This document shows positions 9,063 to 16,842 of a stretch of DNA of 64,000 nt, piece after piece. This stretch comes from Pedobacter sp. Leaf250 (GTDB taxonomy: Bacteria > Bacteroidota > Bacteroidia > Sphingobacteriales > Sphingobacteriaceae): the NCBI RefSeq assembly GCF_920984735.1, contig NZ_CAKLBU010000013.1, positions 1-64,000 on the forward strand, in the 5' to 3' direction. A program made the position numbers and the translations under genes. The notes under the pieces were generated by a model. That model was not told where the DNA came from. It saw only the letters and a list, made by a program, of their open reading frames with translations, and made no database searches. Each line of letters begins with the position of its first letter. Within the stretch, counting starts at the first letter, position 1.

Positions 9063-10436
9063 ATGAAGCCTACTAATAAAATTCTATTGGCCCTGCTTTT
9101 AGGGCTTGGCCTGGTTACCTCTGGATGCAAAAAATATCTGGAGGCAAAATCTGACGATAAACTGGTGGTTCCAAAAACCATCGCTGACCTACAGGGATTA
9201 CTGGATGATGCAGTCACTATGAATTATCCGGTCACTCCCTCCTACGGAGAAACTTCAGCTGATGACTATTTTGTTTCCGCTGTAAATTTGACCAGGTTGG
9301 GCGCTATTGCAAAAAACGTTTATTCTTGGAAGCCAATAAACATCAACTACGGAAATGATTGGTCAAAAAGTTACCTGCCTGTCTATAATTCAAATTTAGC
9401 GCTCGAGTTACTCGGTGGTGTGGAAAGAAACGCTTCCAATGCGTTAGCCTGGGATAATGTCAAAGGATCTGCGCTATTCTTCCGATCTTACTATTATCTG
9501 CTATTAACCGCGCAGTATGGTCTGGCCTATGATGAACAAACTTCTGACACTGATTTAGGGATTGTGATCAGGGAAAGCTCGAATTTCAATGAGGTTTCGG
9601 TCAGATCGAGCGTAAAGGCCTGTTATCAAAGGGTTATTAGAGATTTAGAACAGGCAATCCCATTGTTACCAGATTTCCCCTTGCATTCTTTGAGGCCATC
9701 TAAAGCAGCAGCTTATGCCTTGCTCTCCAGAACTGGTCTTTATATGAGAGACTATGCAATGGGGCTTAAATATGCTGATCTTGCTATTGCGCTAAAACCA
9801 GAGCTGATGGATTATAACGGAGATAGTGATTTAAATGCATTAAGTGCTAACATCCCGGTGAAAAAGTTTAATAAGGAGACTATTTTTTATACTGAAATGT
9901 TCGCTGGATTTGCTTTGCATAGCCCAACCTATGCTTTAATCGATACTGCCCTTTATGCATCCTATGCGCTAAATGATCTGAGAAGAACTGCATTTTTTAG
10001 GATGGTTGGAGGATATCCTGTATTCAAGGGCAGTTATTCTGCTCATGCATCTACACTTTTTAGCGGTCTTACCACAGCTGAGCAGTACCTCAACCGGTCA
10101 GAGTGTAAAGCCTATATTGGTGACTTGATCGGGGCTATGGCTGATTTGAACCTGTTGAGTAAAAAGCGATGGAGGTCAATCGCACCATTTCCAGCTTTTA
10201 ATATTGCAGACAAAAATTTAGCGCTAAAACAGATTAGACTGGAAAGGAGAAAAGAAATGCTGATGAGGGGAACCAGATGGGCCGATATAAAAAGGCAGAA
10301 TAAAGAGGGTGCAAACATTACCCCAATCCATAAACTCGATGGCCAGGAAATCAGTCTGAATCCTGCATCCAGGTTTTATGCATTACCCTTACCAACGGAC
10401 GTCATCACCATTAGCGGGATTCCACAAAATCAATAG
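9063..10436 (+). CDS. susD: SusD/RagB-family surface lipoprotein
   Basis: A 457-residue lipoprotein with a type II signal peptide; the lipobox VTSGC places the lipidated cysteine at residue 22. The N-terminal part (KYLEAKSDDKLVVPKTIADLQ) and the C-terminal part (IRLERRKEMLMRGTRWADIKR) match SusD family hallmarks, with TPR-like helices between (SKAAAYALLSRTGLYM). It caps the SusC barrel and provides ligand binding on the cell surface. It is somewhat short for the family. It converges on the minus-strand DUF6520-like gene across a GC-rich hairpin. Confidence 0.93.
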   Translation: MKPTNKILLALLLGLGLVTSGCKKYLEAKSDDKLVVPKTIADLQGLLDDAVTMNYPVTPSYGETSADDYFVSAVNLTRLGAIAKNVYSWKPININYGNDWSKSYLPVYNSNLALELLGGVERNASNALAWDNVKGSALFFRSYYYLLLTAQYGLAYDEQTSDTDLGIVIRESSNFNEVSVRSSVKACYQRVIRDLEQAIPLLPDFPLHSLRPSKAAAYALLSRTGLYMRDYAMGLKYADLAIALKPELMDYNGDSDLNALSANIPVKKFNKETIFYTEMFAGFALHSPTYALIDTALYASYALNDLRRTAFFRMVGGYPVFKGSYSAHASTLFSGLTTAEQYLNRSECKAYIGDLIGAMADLNLLSKKRWRSIAPFPAFNIADKNLALKQIRLERRKEMLMRGTRWADIKRQNKEGANITPIHKLDGQEISLNPASRFYALPLPTDVITISGIPQNQ

Positions 10437-10463
10437 TATTAGTTTAGATAATGATGAATACAT

Positions 10464-10485
10464 GGCGGGGCTGGATGGCCCCGCC
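10464..10485. terminator. Hairpin between convergent genes
   Basis: GGCGGGGC (10464-10471) pairs perfectly with GCCCCGCC (10478-10485) around a 6-base loop. It lies between the ends of susD and the minus-strand small gene and could serve both. No long T-run follows on either side, so termination strength is uncertain. Confidence 0.6.
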
Positions 10486-10492
10486 TGTATGA

Positions 10493-10879
10493 TTAGAACG
10501 CTTTGTTATCAATTGAAATCGAGCTATCATCAGCTCCGTCTACGTAGTAAGTACTATGGAGTGCACTTTGCGCAGTGGAAAGATTAATATTGGATTTCAA
10601 TGTCGGCGTTGATCCGGGATTTACATAAGCCTCATCTACTTCAATAGAACACGGCCTGTCTTCACCGCCACCACATTCCTGTGGAGATCCTGTTGCCCAA
10701 TTGGCAGGATTTTCTACCTGCATCTGGGTTGCGGTAGCAGGACCACTGTAATAGAAGTTATACCTCAGACGTTTTGAGGCATCCTGATTTAGTGGTTTAA
10801 AGGCCGAAAGTCCGGCAACCATTACTAGAGAAAAAGCAAAGGCAAGTATGCCTTTAAGATTGAAATTTGAATTTTTCAT
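10493..10879 (-). CDS. Small secreted two-cysteine protein, DUF6520-like
   Basis: A 128-residue protein. The start at 10879 is chosen because it gives a clean signal sequence (ILAFAFSLVMVAGLSAF, residues 11-27) followed by KPLNQDA; an upstream in-frame start adds 33 residues without signal character. The mature part has Cys69 and Cys77 in PQECGGGEDRPC, ideal for an intramolecular disulfide, and a Ser/Asp-rich tail. It resembles the small DUF6520 proteins common in Sphingobacteriaceae (assignment from memory). A MauE-like gene lies upstream on the same strand and a TlpA protein is encoded nearby. Function is unknown. It is the best candidate for the client of those redox proteins. Confidence 0.7.
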   Translation of the reverse strand: MKNSNFNLKGILAFAFSLVMVAGLSAFKPLNQDASKRLRYNFYYSGPATATQMQVENPANWATGSPQECGGGEDRPCSIEVDEAYVNPGSTPTLKSNINLSTAQSALHSTYYVDGADDSSISIDNKAF

Positions 10880-10986
10880 GTTTAAGAATGCTTTTTTCCT
10901 TGAAAAAGCAAGCGAAAAAGTTTGTGTAAATTTTGGTTGACTTTCCTGATTATAGCTACTATTCTTCGCTAAAATCAATGTTGTGA

Positions 10987-11427
10987 TTAATGCTCTTTGC
11001 CTGCCTCCTTCCTTAATGTGTTAATGAGTGAGAGCGGTATTAAATGCGTAATCAGAAATAGGATGTTAAATACAAAATGTACCTTCCAGCTCATTTTTTC
11101 CAGAATACCTCCGCAGCTGCATGGGACTTGGCCTGCAAAACCAAAAACCATAAAGCCAATGTAGAGCGTGAATATTCCAATCAAGCCGGTGGATAACTTT
11201 ACTCCATAATGAATGGTACTCTTGAAAATAAGCAGTGCTATGATGAGCAGCTCGATGCAAGGGATGGCGTAAGCGATCAGTATACCAATCTCAGTGGGAG
11301 AGAATTGTCGGATGATCTGTTGAGAGAACGTTTTGAAGTCCAATATTTTAGATATCGCCGCATAACCCCAGACTATGATCATAAGGTTAATGCTTAGCTC
11401 TTCTAAAATGTTGGCTTTGATTTTCAT
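10987..11427 (-). CDS. MauE/DoxX-like redox-associated membrane protein
   Basis: A 146-residue integral membrane protein with four hydrophobic helices (about 12-28, 47-68, 77-97, 117-136). The segment IVWGYAAISKILDF and the loop GQVPCSCGGILE, with Cys103 and Cys105, are typical of the MauE family, whose members are proposed to support periplasmic disulfide chemistry with a thioredoxin-like partner. It is encoded just upstream of the two-cysteine secreted protein on the same strand and within the same cluster as a TlpA protein. A role in oxidising or isomerising the small protein is inference. Confidence 0.8.
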   Translation of the reverse strand: MKIKANILEELSINLMIIVWGYAAISKILDFKTFSQQIIRQFSPTEIGILIAYAIPCIELLIIALLIFKSTIHYGVKLSTGLIGIFTLYIGFMVFGFAGQVPCSCGGILEKMSWKVHFVFNILFLITHLIPLSLINTLRKEAGKEH

Positions 11428-11553
11428 ATTTATTGATTTGACTACTCAAATTTCAAAACCAATAGTGATCCGCCCACCTGCTCTAGATTAGAAAATGAAG
11501 CTTTTTAAAGTCTACCCGCTACCTCCTCCTTAGAAAATCTGCCAGAATGAATC

Positions 11554-12123
11554 TTATTTATTTTTAAGCGCACTCAATGAATTGGGGTGAATCCCCAAAA
11601 ATCCTGCGACATCACTTACCGATGTCATCTGAAAAATATCTTTTTGTTCTAAAAGTAAATCGTTCAGACGATGCGTTGCCGAGTGATGCTGACGGGAAAA
11701 GACCTGAAAAAGTATATTACTCATTTGTATTTGATACAGCTTTGAGATAATAGTATGGAATTCCGGAAAAAACTGATGGATGGGATATAGGTGTTTTTCG
11801 GGTATAACCAGTAAAGTGGTAGGCACTATTGCTATAGTGACCATGGAATAATCATTTACATCCAAGGGCGCAAACTGCGCTAAAAATGACTGATTGGAAT
11901 GAAAAAGTAAGGTGCGTATCCCTGGCTCAATTTTGCTTTCAAGAGTGGTTTTCAAAAAGCCATCAACTATAAAGCAAAGTGGGTACCGCTGGTGATGGTC
12001 ATCACCCAGTTGATAATTCTTTGGTAATTCAAGGGTTTCCAGAGCTACCTGAAGATAGGCCTGAAGGCCATAGGAAGTTTGATGAATGGAATTGAGTGCC
12101 TGAAACAGTAAGTTTGCTTTCAT
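11554..12123 (-). CDS. Crp/Fnr-like transcriptional regulator
   Basis: A 189-residue protein with a cyclic-nucleotide-binding-type beta-roll (about 30-125; GFLKTTLES, GIRTLLFHSNQSFLAQFAPLD) and a C-terminal HTH (SVSDVAGFLGIHPNSLSALK). Many Bacteroidetes relatives lack the cAMP phosphate-binding arginine, and no canonical phosphate-binding cassette is seen here, so cAMP binding is doubtful. It is in line with the MauE-like and small secreted genes (126-base gap) and probably controls them or the facing susCD operon. The tail ends close after the recognition helix, shorter than in Crp. Confidence 0.75.
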   Translation of the reverse strand: MKANLLFQALNSIHQTSYGLQAYLQVALETLELPKNYQLGDDHHQRYPLCFIVDGFLKTTLESKIEPGIRTLLFHSNQSFLAQFAPLDVNDYSMVTIAIVPTTLLVIPEKHLYPIHQFFPEFHTIISKLYQIQMSNILFQVFSRQHHSATHRLNDLLLEQKDIFQMTSVSDVAGFLGIHPNSLSALKNK

Positions 12124-12201
12124 GTTTTTTCCTTACAAAAGAAATTAACATCTCGCAGGCAGTCAAGTTGCAGAAGTTGCCACCTATGGCAAGGCGATCA
12201 T

Positions 12202-13323
12202 CTAATAGTAATTTCTGGCCATCGCCAGCATGCTACTTAATTTTTCTATTACCTTTCTGACGTCTTCGGGTGCATGTAGATAATAAGCATTTTTAAAACT
12301 TTTTTCCGATATGGAATCCTGCTCGGCTGTCTGGATGTGTGATATTGCATATTCATGGATTCTTTTGGCACGCTGTTCGGTGATGATTCCGCTTTTTACA
12401 TTTAAAAAAGCATAAAATGCCAACTGTTTGACCGAGAAAGAAACTTTGTATTTTGAATCCAGAAGCTCAACAGCAGCGAATTCACTATTCTGAAGTTTTA
12501 ATTCATTGAGGAAATCTTTTTCATTATTTAAGAACTGCAGCATCTTTTTTCTCATTTTAAGGGATTGTTTATCCAATAGCGATTCTCCGGTAAAGGGAAG
12601 AAGTTTTATGGCTCTTTTTGATTCGGTGAGGATTTTGTATTGCTGGGTAGCGCCTGGCTGAGACTGGATTTGGTGAATAATGGTAAGCTGAAAATGTTCT
12701 AAAAATAATGGATGGCTTACACCAGCTTGTAATAGAAGGTGCATGAGTTGAATTTCGTTTCCACATTTTCTTACTCTCGCGCTTAAAAATTTAATCATAG
12801 TTAACTGGTATTCCAGGTTCTCAAAATTATATTTCAAATGCTCGAAAAAAAGATATTGCTCAAAGTTTTTTATATCCAGGTTTTCAAAGCTCATTTTAGA
12901 CAGGATACTGATGAACCCTAAAACTTCCTGATGATATTGATATTTAAAGTCTCTCATCCTATATCTGCTGGATATGGCCAGATGATTAAATGATTGATAA
13001 TGGTAGGCGATCAGATAGTTGAGTAGCTGTTCGCTCAACAGTTGTAGCTTTTCCAGGATGCTGAGGTCCGCTGCTAAAGATCTCCACTCCTCTATCGCAC
13101 TCTCCAGCATGTCTGAAAACCTGATGATCGCGTACTGTTGGATTCTGATATAAATTTTAAGACCAGAAGGTCCGCAATCAGGAAGATAGCAATTGATCCG
13201 GGAGATGATTCTCATGTACTCGATATCAAGATCTTCTGGCGGATCCAGATCCTGAATGTCTTCCTTATTACCACTACGTAGTGTTATAAAATAATGGTAT
13301 AAATAGCTGATTTCGTAAGTCAT
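12202..13323 (-). CDS. Unrecognised helical protein, 373 residues
   Basis: No family could be named. The sequence is rich in Leu, Ile, Gln and aromatic residues and reads as almost entirely helical, without signal peptide or membrane segment, so it is probably cytoplasmic. The C-terminal 90 residues (KQLAFYAFLNVKSGIITEQRAK onward) vaguely recall the RteC regulators of Bacteroides conjugative elements, but the N-terminus does not match. It lies on the same strand as the Crp-like gene, 78 bases upstream of it, and could share a transcript. Its neighbour across 247 bases is a divergent excisionase-like gene. Confidence 0.6.
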   Translation of the reverse strand: MTYEISYLYHYFITLRSGNKEDIQDLDPPEDLDIEYMRIISRINCYLPDCGPSGLKIYIRIQQYAIIRFSDMLESAIEEWRSLAADLSILEKLQLLSEQLLNYLIAYHYQSFNHLAISSRYRMRDFKYQYHQEVLGFISILSKMSFENLDIKNFEQYLFFEHLKYNFENLEYQLTMIKFLSARVRKCGNEIQLMHLLLQAGVSHPLFLEHFQLTIIHQIQSQPGATQQYKILTESKRAIKLLPFTGESLLDKQSLKMRKKMLQFLNNEKDFLNELKLQNSEFAAVELLDSKYKVSFSVKQLAFYAFLNVKSGIITEQRAKRIHEYAISHIQTAEQDSISEKSFKNAYYLHAPEDVRKVIEKLSSMLAMARNYY

Positions 13324-13570
13324 AACAGTGAGGTTTATGGTGATGAAATTAGCAAGTGAGAATTACTGGGCTCAATTTATTACATCGAATGATGAGGAAA
13401 TTATTCCAACCAGGTGCATAGCCGTGACCTGAGCATGAGATCATTTGCTTTCTCCTGATCCAAGCGGTTGCAATTTTAGCCATCCCGGGGCAACTTGACC
13501 ACAGCTCGAATCTTTCGTTTTTTTAGCCGAAAAATATATCTGCTGACCCTTAACTTTTAGATGAATAATT

Positions 13571-13846
13571 ATGAACAAGATTGATCAGATAACCGAGGTT
13601 ATTTACAAAATCTATTTTTTGCTGGAACAACATTATAAACTTTTGGAAAAAAGAAAAGACTTGGAAGATGATCAATTTATGACCAGACAACAAGTGCAGG
13701 AATACCTGGGAATTAGTGAAAGTACTTATAAGCGTAAAGTTAGTGAAGGTGCATTAAAACCAATGAAATTTCCTGGAGGTGACCGTTTTTATAAAAGCGA
13801 ATTACATAAAGAATATCTTAATAGTATTAAAAGCGGAAAAATATAG
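13571..13846 (+). CDS. Excisionase-like helix-turn-helix protein
   Basis: A 91-residue protein. Residues 1-35 are a charged helix. The rest is a MerR/excisionase-type HTH (HTH_17): FMTRQQVQEYLGISESTYKRKVSEG followed by the wing LKPMKFPGGDRFYKSEL. Such proteins are common in Bacteroidetes mobile elements as excision factors or tra-operon regulators. It lies at the left edge of the conjugation module and upstream of a 780-base non-coding stretch with an 11-bp palindrome and spaced repeats that could be its target. No integrase gene accompanies it here. Confidence 0.75.
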   Translation: MNKIDQITEVIYKIYFLLEQHYKLLEKRKDLEDDQFMTRQQVQEYLGISESTYKRKVSEGALKPMKFPGGDRFYKSELHKEYLNSIKSGKI

Positions 13847-13901
13847 CTGGCGGCTAAATAAATACCATTTGTTAAATTTCGAGATGCACGAATTGCTAGA
13901 T

Positions 13902-13930
13902 TATATGAACGCACAGAGCGCGTTCATATA
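13902..13930. repeat. Perfect 11-bp-arm inverted repeat
   Basis: TATATGAACGC (13902-13912) and GCGTTCATATA (13920-13930) are exact reverse complements separated by seven bases. No T-run follows, and the excisionase-like gene ended 55 bases before. A recombination, regulatory or origin site is more likely than a terminator. Confidence 0.7.
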
Positions 13931-14020
13931 TCAGCGGCTATCTCGAAGAGAAAAAAGAGCACACAAAAATCAGCTTTAATCTTTCGGATACCACAGAGCA
14001 TCGATCCGTTACTACAGCTC

Positions 14021-14060
14021 AATATCGCCCAATTTAGCTCATAGTAGCCCAATTCAGTTC
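14021..14060. repeat. Direct repeats with 20-base period
   Basis: GCCCAATTTAGCTCA (14027-14041) and GCCCAATTCAGTTCA (14047-14061) differ at two positions and are spaced exactly 20 bases. A partial third copy (ACAGCTC) ends 20 bases earlier at 14020. Two-turn spacing puts the copies on the same helix face, as in iterons or operator arrays. Confidence 0.5.
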
Positions 14061-14626
14061 AAAAGAGTTTTTTGCAAAATCTACTTTATAGTTTCAGGGC
14101 ATGAAAGGCAGGGATGCGTTTCTGGAATGATTAAAGATTGCCTGTATCATTAAAGATTTATCGGCAAGATTTTCTTCAACTCTTTGACGTATAGGAATGA
14201 TGCATTATCCGGGTCATGCCGGAAATTTTGCGAAGGGGAGGGTGAAAGCCCCAAACCGAAAACGCATTGGCAGGAGAAATCCCGGTCCAAAGTGGCTGAC
14301 GCAGGTAATTCCGAAAATATTTTATATGCCAGGCCCAGGTCTGTTAGAGAAGCTTTTAACAAATGGCACCATCCTTTTTATTCAATAGATCTTTTTTTAA
14401 TAAAGAAATAGATCAGGAATGCCTTTCGAATAGAAGTGATTTCCAAGTAGCATCCAAAGGCCTGAAGCCACGCGATTAACATCGCGCTTATGTTAAGAAA
14501 ACTCATGTGTCTGAGCTAAATTTTTTACTAAAGCTATGCCGCATATCCTTGGCAGGCTGAGCGCTGTATTAAAAGCGCGCCCGACAGTTTTTTAAACCGC
14601 CCTAGAAAAGGGTAAAATAAATTTAT

Positions 14627-15598
14627 ATGAATGAAACCAAATTTGATCTCGAACAGATTCGAAATGAAAATGCGATAAGTTCATTTCTTCACCTGCTGGG
14701 CCAGGAACCTAAACGTTACTCAGGAGGTGAATACTTTTACCATTCGATGCTCAGGGAGGGGGACAGAAATCCATCTTTCTGTGTAAATGATAAGCTTGGT
14801 TTGTGGTATGACCATGGAATGGGCAAGGGCGGAACAATTTTTGATCTGGCCAAAGCGCTGTGGCCGATGCTTGGATTTAGAGAGGTGGTAGAAAAATTAT
14901 TATCTGTAATGGGATCAGCCCCGTCGAACCATTTACCCCTTACGGCAAAACCTCAGCAGCTTGAAATTCCCATGCGCCATCCGAGCTATATCGTACATGA
15001 AGACCGTGCACTTGGCGGGAATAAGCAAATCAAAGCATATTTGCTATCGCGCGGGATTTATGATGAAAGTTCTCCTTTAAGAGAACTCTATTATTCCATA
15101 AAGCCTGAAGGCAAAACCAGGATGTCTTTTGCCGCAGCAGGCTGGAAAAATGATCTCGGAGGATGGGAGGTGAGAAGTAGTGGATTTAAAGGATGCCTGG
15201 GAAGTAAGGGGCTGAACGTAATTACAGGTAATGAAAATAAAGTCAGCCTTTTTGAGGGAATGATGGATTTTTTAAGTTGGAAGGCACAATCTGATTCCCA
15301 GGGGTCTACCGCTATCGTGCTCAATTCTCTTTCGCTTCTTTCTTCCGGGATCAGCCTGGCCAAAAATTTCCCTATTATAGATATCTATTTTGATCATGAC
15401 CTGGCCGGGGAAAAGGCAACCGGAGTGATAAAGCAGCAACTTCCATGGGCTATAGACCGCTCGGGTATTTATGCCGGATATAATGACTTTAATGAGCAAC
15501 ATCAATCCCAGCTCAAGCTAAAGCAATCTCAGTTTGAGGTAAAAATAAGTTCAGGACAACCAATATATAATACAGAAAACAAATTTTCTGGCAGATGA
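14627..15598 (+). CDS. Toprim-domain primase-like protein of the conjugative element
   Basis: A 323-residue protein at the head of the conjugation operon. The N-terminal region (about 30-80) follows the CHC2 primase zinc-finger outline (DRNPSFCVND, GMGKGGTIFDLAKALW), but most of the metal-binding cysteines are replaced. The Toprim half has the catalytic Glu in LFEGMMDFLSW (residue 210) and the acidic pair in YFDHDLAGEKAT (256 and 258). It probably primes the complementary strand of transferred DNA in recipients. The start is supported by GGGTAAAAT about 15 bases upstream. Similar proteins are standard in Bacteroidetes ICEs. Confidence 0.82.
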   Translation: MNETKFDLEQIRNENAISSFLHLLGQEPKRYSGGEYFYHSMLREGDRNPSFCVNDKLGLWYDHGMGKGGTIFDLAKALWPMLGFREVVEKLLSVMGSAPSNHLPLTAKPQQLEIPMRHPSYIVHEDRALGGNKQIKAYLLSRGIYDESSPLRELYYSIKPEGKTRMSFAAAGWKNDLGGWEVRSSGFKGCLGSKGLNVITGNENKVSLFEGMMDFLSWKAQSDSQGSTAIVLNSLSLLSSGISLAKNFPIIDIYFDHDLAGEKATGVIKQQLPWAIDRSGIYAGYNDFNEQHQSQLKLKQSQFEVKISSGQPIYNTENKFSGR

Positions 15599-15897
15599 AA
15601 CTGCAACACAAAAGAAGAATCTGCGGGCTGTATTTTTATCTCAATACTAATATATATCATCAAATTGAAAGCGGGTGCAAATCACCTGAATACCGATTTT
15701 GTATTAAAAAACATCAATTAGAGATACTCTATATCTTTAATAGACCAAAAATCACGGGCTTAATTGTCATTGGCCACAGAACAGGAGTAGTAAAAGAAGG
15801 ATCTGTATTAATGGATTAATCACGTTTGGATCTCTTCTGATCGTACCCATATCTGCGTGCAAGGGTAGTGCAACGATAAACCTCAAAAACCAAATTT
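15599..15897. other. Gap between primase and ParA-like genes
   Basis: About 300 bases. A 74-codon ORF (15595-15819) begins with an ATGA overlap on the primase stop, which would fit operon coupling, but its product (rich in Tyr, His, Ile and Cys) matches nothing I know and reads like random translation. No other feature is seen. A promoter for the tra operon could lie here. Confidence 0.35.
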
Positions 15898-16518
15898 ATG
15901 AATATTGCATTTTCAAATCTTAAGGGCGGCTGCGGAAGCACGACCCTGGTTTTACTTATGGCGCATTATCTGGCCAGCTTAAATAAAACTGTTTATCTAA
16001 TCGATCTCACCTATGAGCGTTCGCTTGAAATGTTACACCAGAGATCTTTACTGCTTGAAGAAAATCTTCCTTTCGAATTCTTTGCCTCAGATCTTTCCAA
16101 AGCGCCGCTGCTAATAAATAAGCTTTCCCGAGAAGATGTGGTGTTACTTTTTGATCTGCCTAAGTTATCCGAAGATCAGCTATATATCAGAATATTCAAG
16201 GAGATCAATACTTTCATTATCCCCTTCACTTATGGAACTTTGGGCATCAGTGCCGCTATTCGCTATGCGTTGATTGCAGCTAAAGTTGCAAAAAACTCCA
16301 ACAGCATCTTTTTGCCTAACGGGCAGGGAGAGCATGTCAACGGTGAACACTCCATTTCCGCCCAGCGGCTGCTCAGGGAATTAGGAAAGCTTTCCGCGCC
16401 ATTAAGTTTTCATCTGGGGCTACAGAGCTTGGAAAGCCTGAGTATTTCTGCGCAGATTCTTTTTGATTTCTGGGCTCCTTTGGGACTTCTTTCTGATCAG
16501 TATTTACAGGTAAGTTAA
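15898..16518 (+). CDS. ParA/MinD-like ATPase with altered P-loop
   Basis: A 206-residue protein of the ParA/MipZ fold, equivalent in position to TraA of Bacteroides conjugative elements. The N-terminus has the deviant Walker A outline NLKGGCGSTT: the signature lysine (K9) is present, but the P-loop lysine of GKT is Ser14. The next element, YLIDLTYERS, lacks the usual DxDPQ. LLFDLPKLSED occupies the Walker B position. ATP hydrolysis may therefore be weak or absent. It is the first of the tra genes proper, with a short 101-residue membrane protein 15 bases downstream. A role in positioning the transfer machinery is inference. Confidence 0.75.
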   Translation: MNIAFSNLKGGCGSTTLVLLMAHYLASLNKTVYLIDLTYERSLEMLHQRSLLLEENLPFEFFASDLSKAPLLINKLSREDVVLLFDLPKLSEDQLYIRIFKEINTFIIPFTYGTLGISAAIRYALIAAKVAKNSNSIFLPNGQGEHVNGEHSISAQRLLRELGKLSAPLSFHLGLQSLESLSISAQILFDFWAPLGLLSDQYLQVS

Positions 16519-16533
16519 TTTAATCTATAAACT

Positions 16534-16839
16534 ATGAACTGGACAACTTTCATTATTTATCTCTTTGGCGCTTATTTTTTATATTACTTGATCAATGTCG
16601 CGCTTGATTTACTCTCATTTGCTCCAGGGGAAGCTCAGCATGAATCTTTCCCTGTTTATCTGATCGATACAGAGCAGGAGCCAATAGATGCTTCGATGAT
16701 TATCGAAGAAGAGTTTGCTGCAGAAGAAAGTTCCACGCTTTGCTCGGGAGAACTTGACGCTCCTGGAGCCTTACTGGTCAGCAGGTTGATTACCCAAGGA
16801 CAGGCAGAGGCAATCGAATACACTAAGACGGTGATATAA
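16534..16839 (+). CDS. Small membrane-anchored protein of the conjugation operon
   Basis: A 101-residue protein with one N-terminal hydrophobic segment (TTFIIYLFGAYFLYYLINVAL, residues 4-24) and an acidic soluble tail (IDASMIIEEEFAAEES). I recognise no family. Its place between the ParA-like gene and the first DUF4134 gene, with gaps of 15 and 3 bases, makes it part of the operon. It could be a small scaffold or regulator of the apparatus, but this cannot be read from the sequence. Confidence 0.7.
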   Translation: MNWTTFIIYLFGAYFLYYLINVALDLLSFAPGEAQHESFPVYLIDTEQEPIDASMIIEEEFAAEESSTLCSGELDAPGALLVSRLITQGQAEAIEYTKTVI

Positions 16840-16842
16840 GCC

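Larger units (their letters stand above)
13847..14626. other. Repeat-rich non-coding region before the primase gene
   Basis: About 780 bases without a convincing gene. It holds a perfect 11-bp-arm palindrome (13902-13930), direct repeats at 20-base spacing (14021-14060), and a GC-richer patch at about 14200-14300 with short self-complementary runs (CCGG at 14209 and 14219; GGGG at 14235 with CCCC at 14249). The only open frames are short and overlap each other on both strands. It probably carries the promoter of the long plus-strand operon and control or origin sites of the element. Confidence 0.5.

Noticed and set aside
12202..13323. RteC assignment for the 373-residue protein
   Set aside because: Only a vague C-terminal resemblance; the N-terminal hallmarks of RteC are not seen.
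14200..14310. Possible cobalamin-type riboswitch (GGTGAAA segment)
   Set aside because: The B12-box and the rest of the conserved core are missing and the downstream genes have no cobalamin link.
14150..14411. Overlapping short frames on both strands before the primase gene
   Set aside because: Three frames compete over the same bases; the signal looks like a GC-rich non-coding patch, not a gene.
15595..15819. 74-codon frame after the primase gene
   Set aside because: The ATGA overlap is attractive, but the product looks like random translation and no homologue comes to mind.
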